From contig CAIXHP010000004.1 of NCBI GenBank assembly GCA_903919315.1, forward strand, positions 1-44,435: 44,435 nt of DNA. Direction: 5' to 3'. Origin of the DNA: an uncultured Pseudomonadota bacterium. GTDB taxonomy: Bacteria; Pseudomonadota; Alphaproteobacteria; UBA9219. A model generated the notes under the pieces. It was not told the origin of the DNA. It was given only the letters and a program-made list of their open reading frames with translations, and did not search any database. Positions 7,661 through 15,318 of the stretch are shown here, piece after piece. The position numbers and the translations under genes were made by a program. The stretch's first letter is position 1. Each line of letters opens with the position of its first letter.

Positions 7661-8032
7661 TTAGATAACAACCACTGAGTGAGTTTGATCCTCAAAATAA
7701 ATTTGCATTGCCTCAAACTGGTCAGAGTCATCGTGGATTTGTAGAGCCAACCCATTTGTAAACCGGAGCTCCAACAGTTTGTCATTCGGAACGGAATAAC
7801 CTTTAACTGTGGCATTCAGAAGTTCTTGGAATGCTAGAGAAGACCAGTTTTCCTTTTCATTCCAAACAGCAATGGTCGATCCATCTTTAAGCAAGCTGAT
7901 ATTGCCTTGAATGCCAAACTTGATGCCCGATCCACCAAAATTAAGCTGAACGTCATAGCGACCCAACCCCAAGAGATTGAGGTCACATCCAATCAGGGCG
8001 TCCAGTTTTAAATCAGCGGGAAATCTGTACAT
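7661..8032 (-). CDS. Small protein of unknown function (DUF6188-like)
   Basis: A 123-residue protein without signal peptide or membrane segment. The pattern LDALIGCDLNLLGLGRYDVQLNF, followed by a strand-rich middle and LELRFTNGLALQIHDDSDQFE, resembles the DUF6188 family of small beta-rich proteins, often found near mobile or defence genes. I match the pattern from memory, not from an alignment. The gene is A/T-rich, lies just upstream of the phosphoribosyltransferase on the same strand, and is 140 bases from tRNA-Ser. Function unknown. Confidence 0.65.
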   Translation of the reverse strand: MYRFPADLKLDALIGCDLNLLGLGRYDVQLNFGGSGIKFGIQGNISLLKDGSTIAVWNEKENWSSLAFQELLNATVKGYSVPNDKLLELRFTNGLALQIHDDSDQFEAMQIYFEDQTHSVVVI

Positions 8033-8100
8033 AGCTGCTTTCTTGGATAGGAAATCGCGTGATTATAGATGGTTTACGGGGCTGCGCTTCTACTGAACCA

Positions 8101-8171
8101 GCCCGCCTACGCCAATTGGCTTCGGCGGGCATAAGATTTTCTAGGCGCGGAAGGGCGCGCTGAGAAAATCT
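8101..8171 (-). terminator. Two hairpins downstream of tRNA-Ser
   Basis: On the minus strand the tRNA-Ser CCA end is followed at once by a stem of AGATTTTCT (8163-8171) and its complement (8134-8142) with an inner CGCG stem. A second hairpin follows, GCCCGCC/GGCGGGC at 8101-8130. There is no long T run, so this may be a processing signal, terminator or REP-like element. Confidence 0.4.
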
Positions 8172-8173
8172 AA

Positions 8174-8263
8174 TGGCGGAGGGGGGGGGATTCGAACCCC
8201 CGAATGGTTTGCACCATTAACGGTTTTCGAGACCGCCGCATTCAACCGCTCTGCCACCCCTCC
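8174..8263 (-). tRNA. tRNA-Ser (anticodon CGA)
   Basis: A 90-nt serine tRNA with CCA encoded. Acceptor GGAGGGG pairs with CCCCTCC, discriminator is G. The anticodon loop CTCGAAA lies in a CGGT/ACCG stem, giving anticodon CGA (codon UCG). A long class II variable arm and GGGTTCGAATCCC T-arm are present. It marks the right edge of the A/T-richer accessory stretch 6.3-8.0 kb. Confidence 0.96.
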
Positions 8264-8507
8264 GGTGCTTGGGAACAAACACTTTTTCCGGCTTTTGGGC
8301 AAGGAAAAAACCTGTGCGCGTCCCCTATGAGCCCGTGGATTCGTCGTGTCGGGCTGCGGATCGTTTCTTGGCGCGGGTTCTTATAGCAGAACAAAAGGCG
8401 GTGTCGAGCCTCGTCGCTGTCCTTGGCCGCAGGGAACTGGTCAACGGCATGGTTCGGGTGATAAAAGCGGCGATGACTGACTTTTTGTCCGATATGCGGG
8501 GCGAGCT

Positions 8508-9467
8508 ATGGATTTCATGAGTGCCAGCGCTCTGTCCGCGCACCATCCCCTAGTCTGGGTCGGTATGGCGCTTGTCGGGCTTTGGCTCATTCCTCGCCTT
8601 TTTCGCCTGTGGCGCGGTGGCGGGGCGTGGGCCAACCCGCCGCAGGAGGAATTTTGTCCTTGGGCGGACGACTTTTGGAAGGCGGGTTGGTTTTGCTGCT
8701 TGGGTTTTGGTTGGGTCGCGCTGGTTTTGTTTTACGATTCCGCCATCCTCGCCGCGCTTCGCTATCCCGAACATGGCCTTTATGTCCTTTGGGGGCTGGC
8801 CATGCTGTGCGCTTTGCCGCTTTGGCTGGGGGCTTCCTATTTCGAATGCGGACGCAGCCGAAAACGCGGCAAAGACATTGAAACGAGGGCCAAGATAGCG
8901 GTAGCCGTCGTTCTGCCAGACGGGTGGACTATCCTTTCCGACATGCGGCTGCCAACCGGCGAAGACATCGACTTGCCTATCAGGTTGCACGACGGCGATA
9001 CGGTCGTTGTCGAGATCAAGAGCTGGAACTACTGGAGCGGGTTTGTAAGAAAACGCAAGGCCATCGCGCAGGTTCGGCGGCAACGAAAGGCGCTGGGCGC
9101 GTTCTATGGCGTGATCTGGCTGCCCAAGGCTCGGCATCGTTATGTCGGTTTGCATGACGGGGCTCTGGTCGTGGGCGGGAACAGGCGCTCACTTGTCAGG
9201 GAAATCCAAGGGGTGATCGTTCAGCGGGTGGTGATCAAATTCCCGAAAATGCCATCCGATTCTTTGCGGCGGCAGATTAAGTCTTTGGGGTTTGTCTGGT
9301 ATCCGGCATCGCGCATTTGGACGGGGCTGTGCAGCGGGAACGATCTTGCGAAACTGATCCCCGGCATTACCGCAGAGGGCGGAACGATCCAGACCAGCGG
9401 GCGGTATTCTGAGGTTTGCCTTGATCGGCCGAGCGACGAAGGCTTTCAAACAGACGCGAATAAATGA
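8508..9467 (+). CDS. Membrane protein with a nuclease-related (NERD) domain
   Basis: A 319-residue protein. Three hydrophobic segments lie at about 13-33, 60-77 and 92-110, followed by a cytoplasmic region. There the pattern RGKDIETRAKIAVAVVLPDGW, then GEDIDLPI (151-158) and VVVEIKSW (166-173), is the NERD arrangement: Glu, a central Asp, and E-x-K as in restriction-endonuclease-like folds. NERD proteins are assumed to process DNA but most are unstudied. The downstream ~100 residues are not recognised. The ATG at 8508 follows a GGGGCGAG stretch; a second ATG is three codons on. It is convergent with pal and shares the intervening terminator. Confidence 0.72.
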   Translation: MDFMSASALSAHHPLVWVGMALVGLWLIPRLFRLWRGGGAWANPPQEEFCPWADDFWKAGWFCCLGFGWVALVLFYDSAILAALRYPEHGLYVLWGLAMLCALPLWLGASYFECGRSRKRGKDIETRAKIAVAVVLPDGWTILSDMRLPTGEDIDLPIRLHDGDTVVVEIKSWNYWSGFVRKRKAIAQVRRQRKALGAFYGVIWLPKARHRYVGLHDGALVVGGNRRSLVREIQGVIVQRVVIKFPKMPSDSLRRQIKSLGFVWYPASRIWTGLCSGNDLAKLIPGITAEGGTIQTSGRYSEVCLDRPSDEGFQTDANK

Positions 9468-9509
9468 TCGCGTTTGATTCGATCGTTTGTCCGGCTCTGT
9501 TTTTCCGGC

Positions 9510-9546
9510 AAAAGAAAAGGCCGCGATCCTTGCGGAGCGCGGCCTT
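9510..9546 (-). terminator. Rho-independent terminator of the tol-pal operon
   Basis: On the minus strand AAGGCCGCG (9546-9538) pairs with CGCGGCCTT (9525-9517), followed by TTCTTTT. It lies 28 bases past the pal stop. No cpoB/ybgF gene follows pal, so the cluster ends here. Confidence 0.85.
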
Positions 9547-9573
9547 CGCTTAGAGGCTTATAAAAGCCGGATC

Positions 9574-10059
9574 TTACTGCGTCACGACGGTGACGGAGCG
9601 GCGGTTCTGGGCCCAGGCGGCTTCGTTGCTGCCGAGCACAGCCGGGCGTTCCTTGCCATAGCTGACGGTCTTGACGCGGTCGGCGCTGACGCCGGCGGCG
9701 ACGAGGTAGTTCTGCGCGGCGGAGGCGCGACGTTCGCCCAGCGCCAAGTTGTATTCACGCGTGCCACGTTCGTCGGCATGACCTTCGACGGTCACCTTGA
9801 TCGCCGGATACTTCTTCATCCAAGCGGCTTGACGGTCCAGCGTCGCGCGGGCTTCGGCGGTCAGGTCGGACTTGTCAAAGCCGAAGAACACGCGGTCGCC
9901 AACGTTGACAACCAAGTCTTCTTGCGTGCCGGGACGGGCCGCGCCCATCTTGGAGCCGTTCGCGCCGTTGGCGCCCGAGGTGCCATCGCTGCTTCCGGTC
10001 GTGTCGCAAGCGGACACCAGAACGAGCGCCGCCATCAGGCACATAAATTTCTTGAACAT
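9574..10059 (-). CDS. pal: Peptidoglycan-associated lipoprotein Pal
   Basis: Pal anchors the outer membrane to peptidoglycan and works with TolB during envelope constriction. I start it at 10059 (MFKKFMCL), preceded by a GGGGG-containing ribosome binding site 5 bases upstream, giving 161 residues. A short lipoprotein signal ends in the lipobox LVSAC, with lipidated Cys18. The OmpA-type domain covers ~55-161, with the peptidoglycan-binding segment EGHADERGTREYNLALGERRA. A longer reading from 10170 would bury the signal sequence and is rejected. Oddity: residue +2 after the cysteine is Asp, the inner-membrane retention signal in E. coli. It is 313 bases from tolB, more than usual. Confidence 0.95.
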   Translation of the reverse strand: MFKKFMCLMAALVLVSACDTTGSSDGTSGANGANGSKMGAARPGTQEDLVVNVGDRVFFGFDKSDLTAEARATLDRQAAWMKKYPAIKVTVEGHADERGTREYNLALGERRASAAQNYLVAAGVSADRVKTVSYGKERPAVLGSNEAAWAQNRRSVTVVTQ

Positions 10060-10372
10060 TTTTACCCCCTTCGTGAACCTCTGGCGGACGCCGAGATGTG
10101 TGATTGCAGATGATTTGTCGCTCGCAACCCCTTCATTCCAAAGGATTTGGAAACAAAAAGATCCGGACACGACGCCTAGGACAGCGTTTTACCATAGCAA
10201 GCGGGGCGTGAGAAAGAAAATAACCCGCTGTGATCCGGCAAAGCGCGAATCCGCAGTCAACCTAGTCGCCATCCCTCCGTGAATCAAGTAGCAAAACACT
10301 GATTTTGCTACGCTCGCGCGAATCAATCCCTCAAGCGTGACATGAGGGCAACGGTGGAGCTGGTCATTCTCC
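10060..10372. other. Non-coding gap between tolB and pal, with a hairpin
   Basis: No gene is seen in these 313 bases. A perfect 9-bp stem GTAGCAAAA/TTTTGCTAC with a 6-base loop lies at 10288-10311, about 60 bases past the tolB stop. It has no T run. It may be a processing or partial termination site separating pal expression from tolB. I see no convincing promoter hexamers. Confidence 0.5.
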
Positions 10373-11698
10373 TTACGGAATGAGCGGCGACCATGCCGGA
10401 TCCGAGGCATCCATCGGGGTTTGGATTTCGCGCTCGTTGAAGCCGGTGAGGTCGATGCTGTAGAGGTGAGCCGAGCGTTGCTTGCCTCCGGCTCCGGCGG
10501 GCAGGTCCTTAAAGTACATCAGGACGCGTCCGTTGGGGGCCCATGTCGGGCCTTCGACGTGGAAGGCTTCGGTCAGGAGCCGTTCGCCCGTGCCGTCGGG
10601 GCGCATCACGCCGATGTAAAACCGACCCTGATGCTGCTTTGTGAAGGCGATCAGGTCGCCGCGCGGCGACCAGACCGGCGTGGCGTAGCGGCCTTCGCCA
10701 AAGCTGATGCGCTGCACGCCGCTGCCGTTCGCGCTCATGGTGTAGATTTGCTGCGAGCCGCCGCGGTCGGATTCGAACACGATCCGTTGGTTGTCCGGCG
10801 CGTAGCTGGGGCCGGTGTTGATCGACGGATGGTTCGTCAACTGCGTGGTGCGGCGGGTGCGCAAGTCCATCATGTGGATGTTGGCGTTGTTGCCGTCCGA
10901 CAGGCTGAAGATCACCTTGTTGCCGTCGGGCGAGAAGCGCGGCGCAAAGGTCATGCGCGGAAAGTCGCCCAAGGCTTCCTGCCGTCCTGTGTCGATGTTG
11001 AACAGATAGACGCGCGGTTTGTTGTTGTAATAGGCCATATAGGTGATTTCCTGCAGCGTCGGCGAAAAGCGCGGCGTCAGGACGAGGGCGCGGCCATCGG
11101 ACAGCAGGCGGTGGTTTTCGCCGTCCTGATCCATGATGGCGAGGCGTTTGACGCGCGCCGTGGCAGGGCCGGATTCCGCGACGTAGACGATGCGGGTGTC
11201 GAAATAGCCGTCTTCGCCGGTGATGCGCTTGTAGATCGCGTCGGCGATGATGTGGGCGACGCGCCGCCAGTTGTTCGGCACGGTGAAATAGGCGAGGCCC
11301 GCCATCTGCTGTTCGCCGAAGACATCCCACAGGCGGAATTCGACTTTCAGGCGACCATCAGGCTGGGCTTCGATGCGGCCCACCACCAGACCTTGCGTGT
11401 TCAGCACGCGCCAGTCGGGAAAGCGCGGGGCGACCAGCAGCGAGTCCATGTCCTGAATGAAGGAATGCGGATCGACCGCCGAAAACAGGCCGGAACGCAC
11501 GAGATCGCGCGTGATGACTTGCGCGATGTCGCGTCCGAACTGGGCTTCGTTGCCGCCGTTGCCGTGAAAGGCGGGGATGGCGATCGGAATCGGCTCGACC
11601 ACGCCGCGCGTGATGTCGACCTTGACCTCGGCGCGGGCCGGGAAGGCGGCGACGATAAGAGCCAGTAGGAGGGGGAGGCGGAAGGAGCGGAGGAACAT
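10373..11698 (-). CDS. tolB: Tol-Pal system translocation protein TolB
   Basis: TolB is the periplasmic beta-propeller of the Tol-Pal system and binds Pal. With the start at 11698 ([14 protein letters not shown]) it has 441 residues. A Sec signal ends near AFPARA-E (about residue 23). The alpha/beta N-terminal domain begins [20 protein letters not shown]. Propeller repeats follow, with recurring [21 protein letters not shown] and WAPNG. The C-terminus [10 protein letters not shown] is typical. The ATG overlaps the tolA stop by one base (TGATG), so a longer upstream reading inside tolA is rejected. Core member of the tolQRAB-pal operon. Confidence 0.96.
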   Translation of the reverse strand: MFLRSFRLPLLLALIVAAFPARAEVKVDITRGVVEPIPIAIPAFHGNGGNEAQFGRDIAQVITRDLVRSGLFSAVDPHSFIQDMDSLLVAPRFPDWRVLNTQGLVVGRIEAQPDGRLKVEFRLWDVFGEQQMAGLAYFTVPNNWRRVAHIIADAIYKRITGEDGYFDTRIVYVAESGPATARVKRLAIMDQDGENHRLLSDGRALVLTPRFSPTLQEITYMAYYNNKPRVYLFNIDTGRQEALGDFPRMTFAPRFSPDGNKVIFSLSDGNNANIHMMDLRTRRTTQLTNHPSINTGPSYAPDNQRIVFESDRGGSQQIYTMSANGSGVQRISFGEGRYATPVWSPRGDLIAFTKQHQGRFYIGVMRPDGTGERLLTEAFHVEGPTWAPNGRVLMYFKDLPAGAGGKQRSAHLYSIDLTGFNEREIQTPMDASDPAWSPLIP

Positions 11699-12519
11699 CA
11701 CAGCATATCCCTTGGGTCGAAGTTGAAACGAATCGTTTTCCATTGTTCGTATTTGTCCGGCGACAATTCCAGCGGACTGCATTTGGGGCTGCGCAACGCG
11801 CGGAGCGCGGATTCGGCGGCGGATCGGAAGTAGGGGTCGGAGGCCATGCGCGATTGATCCACCACCTGCGCTTCGCGTACGGTACGATCCGGATTGACGG
11901 TAATCAAGACCTCAACGATCAGGTCTTGGGCGTTCTTGGCTCCCACCGGCATGTTCCAGCATTGGCTGATTTGGCGGCGTAGCGCGTCTTCTTCGCTGAT
12001 GGTCAGGCGGTCGGACAGCGACGGCGCGAGGTTGCGCGGCTCGGCGGCATCCGATTTCTCAGGGGCGTTCTCTTGGCTTTCGACCTTCGGCGGGGTGGGC
12101 TTGAGCTTGGCGACGTTCTTCAACACGCTGGCGAGCATGTCGGGCGGCGGCGGCGCGGGCTTGGTCGGCTCCGGCGGTTTGGGTTTGGCCTGCGGCGTGG
12201 GGACGGCCAGTTCGGCCTGTTGCTGGGGCACGGGTTCCTGCGGTTTCGGTTCCGGTTTTTGCGGCTCCGGCGGTTTGCTCTCGACGGGTGTCGGCGGTTT
12301 GGGCTGGGGCGCGGGCGGTTTGGCGGGCTCGTCGGGCTTGTCTTGCACGCGGGTGTTGGTCATGGCGGCGATTTCGACGATCTCGAACGGGATGGGCCGC
12401 GAAATCGGCGGCAGAGGCTTGAACAAGGTTGGCAGGCCAAAGAACAGGAACAGCAGCATCGCGACGTGCAGGCACGTCGAAATGACGAGGCTGTTGCGGA
12501 GGCTGCCGTTCGCGGTCAT
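11698..12519 (-). CDS. tolA: TolA-like energy-transducing protein
   Basis: TolA links the inner-membrane TolQR motor to TolB-Pal. The 273-residue protein has one N-terminal membrane helix (about 10-29), a Pro/Lys/Glu-rich spacer from ~55 to ~165 with repeated PKPP and PEP units, and a C-terminal TonB/TolA-like domain (about 180-273; [27 protein letters not shown]-like). It is shorter than E. coli TolA (421) and lacks its long Ala/Lys helix, as is usual in alphaproteobacteria. It overlaps tolR by four bases and tolB by one. Confidence 0.93.
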   Translation of the reverse strand: MTANGSLRNSLVISTCLHVAMLLFLFFGLPTLFKPLPPISRPIPFEIVEIAAMTNTRVQDKPDEPAKPPAPQPKPPTPVESKPPEPQKPEPKPQEPVPQQQAELAVPTPQAKPKPPEPTKPAPPPPDMLASVLKNVAKLKPTPPKVESQENAPEKSDAAEPRNLAPSLSDRLTISEEDALRRQISQCWNMPVGAKNAQDLIVEVLITVNPDRTVREAQVVDQSRMASDPYFRSAAESALRALRSPKCSPLELSPDKYEQWKTIRFNFDPRDML

Positions 12520-12995
12520 CGCCGTGCGCGCGGCTTGGCGGGGGCCGCTTCGGGGCGCGGCAGTTCCGCGACCAAGGCCACCTTGTTGAAGCCGGCGGCG
12601 TTGATCGTGCCCATGACTTCCATGATGCGGCCATAGGTGACGCCTTTGTCGCCGCGCACAAAGATGCGGGCATCGGCGTTCGCGCCGGTTACGGCCTTGA
12701 GCTTGGCGACGAGGGCATCAAGCTCGGTCACGGTTTCCTGCAGATAGACGCGGCCTTGCGCATCGATACTGACGACCAGAGGTTCTTTGTCTTGGTTGAT
12801 CGAGCGGGCTTGCGCCTTGGGCAGATCGACCGGCACGGCGACCGTCAACAGCGGCGCGGTGACCATGAACACGATCAGCAGCACCAGCATCACGTCGACC
12901 AGCGGCGTGACGTTGATGTCGGCCATGGGGCGATAGCCGCCGCGACGGCCACGGCGGCGGCCGCCGCCGCCCGGGCTCATCAAAGCGCCCGACAT
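12516..12995 (-). CDS. tolR: TolR (ExbD-family) motor protein
   Basis: A 159-residue ExbD/TolR protein. A basic Gly/Arg-rich N-terminus precedes the membrane helix at about 27-48, which begins ADINVTPLVDVMLVLLIVFMV with the conserved proton-path aspartate of VDVML. The periplasmic domain has VYLQETVT and the C-terminal IFVRGDKGVTYGRIMEVMGTINAAGF pattern. It works with TolQ to couple proton flow to TolA. The stop overlaps the tolA start (ATGA). Confidence 0.96.
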   Translation of the reverse strand: MSGALMSPGGGGRRRGRRGGYRPMADINVTPLVDVMLVLLIVFMVTAPLLTVAVPVDLPKAQARSINQDKEPLVVSIDAQGRVYLQETVTELDALVAKLKAVTGANADARIFVRGDKGVTYGRIMEVMGTINAAGFNKVALVAELPRPEAAPAKPRARR

Positions 12996-13046
12996 GCTGG
13001 CCTCCGCGTCGTGGAAAGCGATGTGTCTGTTCGTTCGATCGCCATC

Positions 13047-13772
13047 TCAGCGTTCTTCCATGTTGCGCGACAGGGTCGCGATGAAGTCGTTGGCGAAATT
13101 TTCCAGCCGCGCGCCGTAACGGCCGATCTCGGTGGTGAATTTGTTGTAAGCCGCCGTGGCGGGGATGGCGGCGACGAGTCCGACGGCGGTGGCCAGCAAC
13201 GCTTCGGCGATGCCGGGGGCGACGACCGCCAGACTGGTGTTTTGCGCCTGCGCGATGCCGATAAAGCTGCGCATGATGCCCCACACGGTGCCGAACAACC
13301 CGATAAACGGCGCGACCGAGCTGACCGAGGCGAGAAAGGTCATCCACGTCTCGATCAAAGCCATTTCACGCCCGATGGTCACCTGCAACACGCGGTCGAT
13401 GCGCGCCTGAACGTTGGCTTTTCCGGCGGCGGTGGCCAACAGGCCTTTTTCGCTGGCGCTGCGCCATTCCTTCATCCCGGCGACAAAGACGGCTTGCATG
13501 GGATCGTTGGGACGCTTGATCTTGTCATAGAGGAGGTCGAGCGAACCCGACGACCAAAAGCGTTCCTCGAACAGACCGGCGCGGCTTTTGAGGCGCGACA
13601 GCTTGGTGACTTTGTCAAAGATCAGCCCCCACGTGAACACCGAGATGAGCAACAGCCCGATCATGACCGCTTTGCCGACCAGATCGGAATCGCCGAACAG
13701 GCCGAAAATGGACAAATTGGTCGCGCCGACCGACCCGGCCAGCTGAACAGAATCAATCATTTGAGGTTCCAT
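13047..13772 (-). CDS. tolQ: TolQ (ExbB-family) motor protein
   Basis: A 241-residue three-helix inner-membrane protein forming the proton channel with TolR. Helix 1 is at about 25-45; helices 2 and 3 are in MTFLASVSSVAPFIGLFGTVWGIM and AEALLATAVGLVAAIPA, both family signatures. I prefer the ATG at 13772 (MEPQMIDS), with GGAG about 12 bases upstream. The frame is open to 13862, but that extension runs into a palindromic repeat element (13852-13946). First gene of the tol operon here. In relatives ybgC normally sits directly upstream; here more than 1.1 kb with two opposite-strand small genes intervenes. Confidence 0.95.
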   Translation of the reverse strand: MEPQMIDSVQLAGSVGATNLSIFGLFGDSDLVGKAVMIGLLLISVFTWGLIFDKVTKLSRLKSRAGLFEERFWSSGSLDLLYDKIKRPNDPMQAVFVAGMKEWRSASEKGLLATAAGKANVQARIDRVLQVTIGREMALIETWMTFLASVSSVAPFIGLFGTVWGIMRSFIGIAQAQNTSLAVVAPGIAEALLATAVGLVAAIPATAAYNKFTTEIGRYGARLENFANDFIATLSRNMEER

Positions 13773-13851
13773 GACGTCGTGTTGCTCCAGTCCAAAAAGG
13801 TGTGCCCAAGGTTTGGGGCTTTTTTCAGGCGAGGTTAACCGGGCGATGGTC

Positions 13852-13946
13852 TTCCCGCGCAAGCGGGAATCCAGTGTTGAGCGTTAACGCTGTTTATGGC
13901 TCAGGCAAGCTGAAGGCCGACCACTGGATTCCGGCTTCCGCCGGAA
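13852..13946. repeat. Composite palindromic (BIME-like) repeat element
   Basis: Two hairpins, TTCCCGC-GCAA-GCGGGAA (13852-13869) and TTCCGGC-TTCC-GCCGGAA (13929-13946), face each other. They are joined by an outer inverted repeat TCCAGTG (13870-13876) / CACTGGA (13922-13928). The whole is a nested palindrome of 95 bases, typical of dispersed non-autonomous elements. It lies about 80 bases upstream of tolQ, so it is likely in its leader or promoter region. The following 240 bases up to 14189 hold nothing I recognise. Confidence 0.8.
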
Positions 13947-14189
13947 GGACGAATCGCCAAGAGGCCCCACTTTAGCTTTATTCTCCGCCGGCACAACCCG
14001 ATCCTGCGCGATCCTGCGGGGGATGGAGGAAATGCAGCCGTGGGCGGGATGATTCGGAAGAAAGTATTTGGCGGAGCGGGGGCCGTACCATAATCTGAGG
14101 CAAGGCATGAAAGCGGTGTTTGGTGAAGCCGCCCGCCCCTTTGTTGCCGATTGTCGATTGTTTTTTTGTTTTTGAAGAGGTTGGTCACT

Positions 14190-14513
14190 ATGAGTTTACC
14201 GGAACCTTGGGCGGGGATTGATGCTGATGCTGTGCGTGTAAGTCGACCAAAGCCATGGGCGGAGTCGCGCGATTCCGCAACGCTTAGTATCACTGCCCCT
14301 AGTTCCGGCTCTGGTGTTCAGGTTGGGACGCTGGGCGGTTTTCTGGAAGAAGTTCATGATGTCCTGCGGCGTGCGGAGCAGCATCTCGAACCCACAGAAC
14401 TCGCGGGCTTTGCCGCTGCGCTCAAAGGGTTGGCGGCCGGTTTGGAGGAAAAAAACCGTTCGTCAAACCGGATGGTTGCACCTGACCGTGGTTTCGGGCC
14501 TAGTTTCGGCTGA
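14190..14513 (+). CDS. Small unknown protein between tolQ and ybgC (first)
   Basis: A 107-residue protein on the strand opposite the tol genes. The ATG at 14190 has AGAGG about 10 bases upstream. The N-terminus repeats a Pro-x-Pro-Trp-Ala motif (LPEPWAGI, RPKPWAES), and the middle (about 46-80) is predicted helical and Leu/Glu-rich (GGFLEEVHDVLRRAEQHLEPTELAGFAAALKGLAAGLEEK). No signal peptide, membrane segment or known domain. The next gene starts with a similar Pro/Trp-Ala motif. It is probably real, given the ribosome binding site and the regular helix, but the function is unknown. Confidence 0.5.
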   Translation: MSLPEPWAGIDADAVRVSRPKPWAESRDSATLSITAPSSGSGVQVGTLGGFLEEVHDVLRRAEQHLEPTELAGFAAALKGLAAGLEEKNRSSNRMVAPDRGFGPSFG

Positions 14514-14607
14514 GTTGAATGGCGAGAGCCGTGAATTGGCGGGGAGCATGTCGGGCGATTGTTTGGGCGATTGATATTCCTGATAACTTTTGAAAAGGAT
14601 GTTTTGT

Positions 14608-14880
14608 ATGAAGCCGGAGAATTCATGGGCGGCGTTGTGTGATCCTGTCACGTCAACGACCAAGGCAGAGCCAAGTGGTTTCAACGCTCACGGTACAGAT
14701 GGATCGCGCGGCGGAGCATCGGTGGCTCTAGCTGAAGGGCTTGGCAGAACGGACTGTGCCGACATGGCGGATGCGCTGGATCGCTTATGGACGGGGGCGG
14801 AAAGTGTTTCTCGACCCAAGAGGTCGTATGGCTCTGTTCCAAGCACACGGCGCGGATGCGGAATAGGTTGGGGGTGCTGA
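14608..14880 (+). CDS. Small unknown protein between tolQ and ybgC (second)
   Basis: A 90-residue protein, start ATG 14608 with AAAAGGA 8 bases upstream. It opens MKPENSWAALCDP, resembling the PEPWAG opening of the gene before it. The rest is Gly/Ser/Arg-rich with four cysteines and no recognised domain. It ends 18 bases short of the ybgC stop on the other strand. The two small genes may be diverged paralogues or remnants; the second half of this one looks weakly constrained. Confidence 0.4.
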   Translation: MKPENSWAALCDPVTSTTKAEPSGFNAHGTDGSRGGASVALAEGLGRTDCADMADALDRLWTGAESVSRPKRSYGSVPSTRRGCGIGWGC

Positions 14881-14897
14881 AACGTCCGTTATTGTTC

Positions 14898-15305
14898 TCA
14901 GCCGAGGCTCGCCTCGGCGGTGTCTCGTAGCCAGTCGGGGAGGCGGAGGACTTTGAAGTCGGGCGTGATGGCGACGAGGGTGACATCGAGGACGGCGAGA
15001 ATCGTCGCGTCGCGGCGGATCGTTTGCCGCATGTCGAACGATGCGCCGCCGCAGGCGGTGATGGCTGTTTCGACCTCCAGCCGATCATCGAGGCGGGCCG
15101 AGGCGCGGTAGTCGATGGTCAGGTGCCGCACGGCGAACAACAGATTGTCTTCGGCGCAAAGTCGTCTCTGGCTATGCCCCAGTTCCCGCAACCACTCCGT
15201 CCGCGCCCGCTCGGCGAACTTCAGATAATTCGCATGATACACCACGCCCCCGGCATCGGTGTCTTCGTAATAGACGCGGAGGGGGAAAGGAGGGGTGGTT
15301 GTCAT
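14898..15305 (-). CDS. ybgC: Tol-Pal-associated acyl-CoA thioesterase YbgC
   Basis: YbgC is a hot-dog-fold acyl-CoA thioesterase usually encoded just before tolQ. The signature YYEDTDAGGVVYHANYLKFAERARTEWL carries the catalytic Asp and the family active-site segment. I start it at 15305 (MTTTPPFPL), 13 bases after the preceding stop and close to family length (135 residues). An ATG at 15335 would overlap the upstream gene. A perfect stem GCCGAGGC/GCCTCGGC (14901-14918) overlaps the last codons. It is separated from tolQ by two small opposite-strand genes and from ruvB by a solute-binding protein gene. Confidence 0.93.
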   Translation of the reverse strand: MTTTPPFPLRVYYEDTDAGGVVYHANYLKFAERARTEWLRELGHSQRRLCAEDNLLFAVRHLTIDYRASARLDDRLEVETAITACGGASFDMRQTIRRDATILAVLDVTLVAITPDFKVLRLPDWLRDTAEASLG

Positions 15306-15318
15306 GTTCTCGCGCTTT

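Noticed and set aside
8269-8520. Small open frame between tRNA-Ser and the NERD gene
   Set aside because: No ribosome binding site, overlaps the tRNA promoter side and the NERD start; no recognisable pattern.
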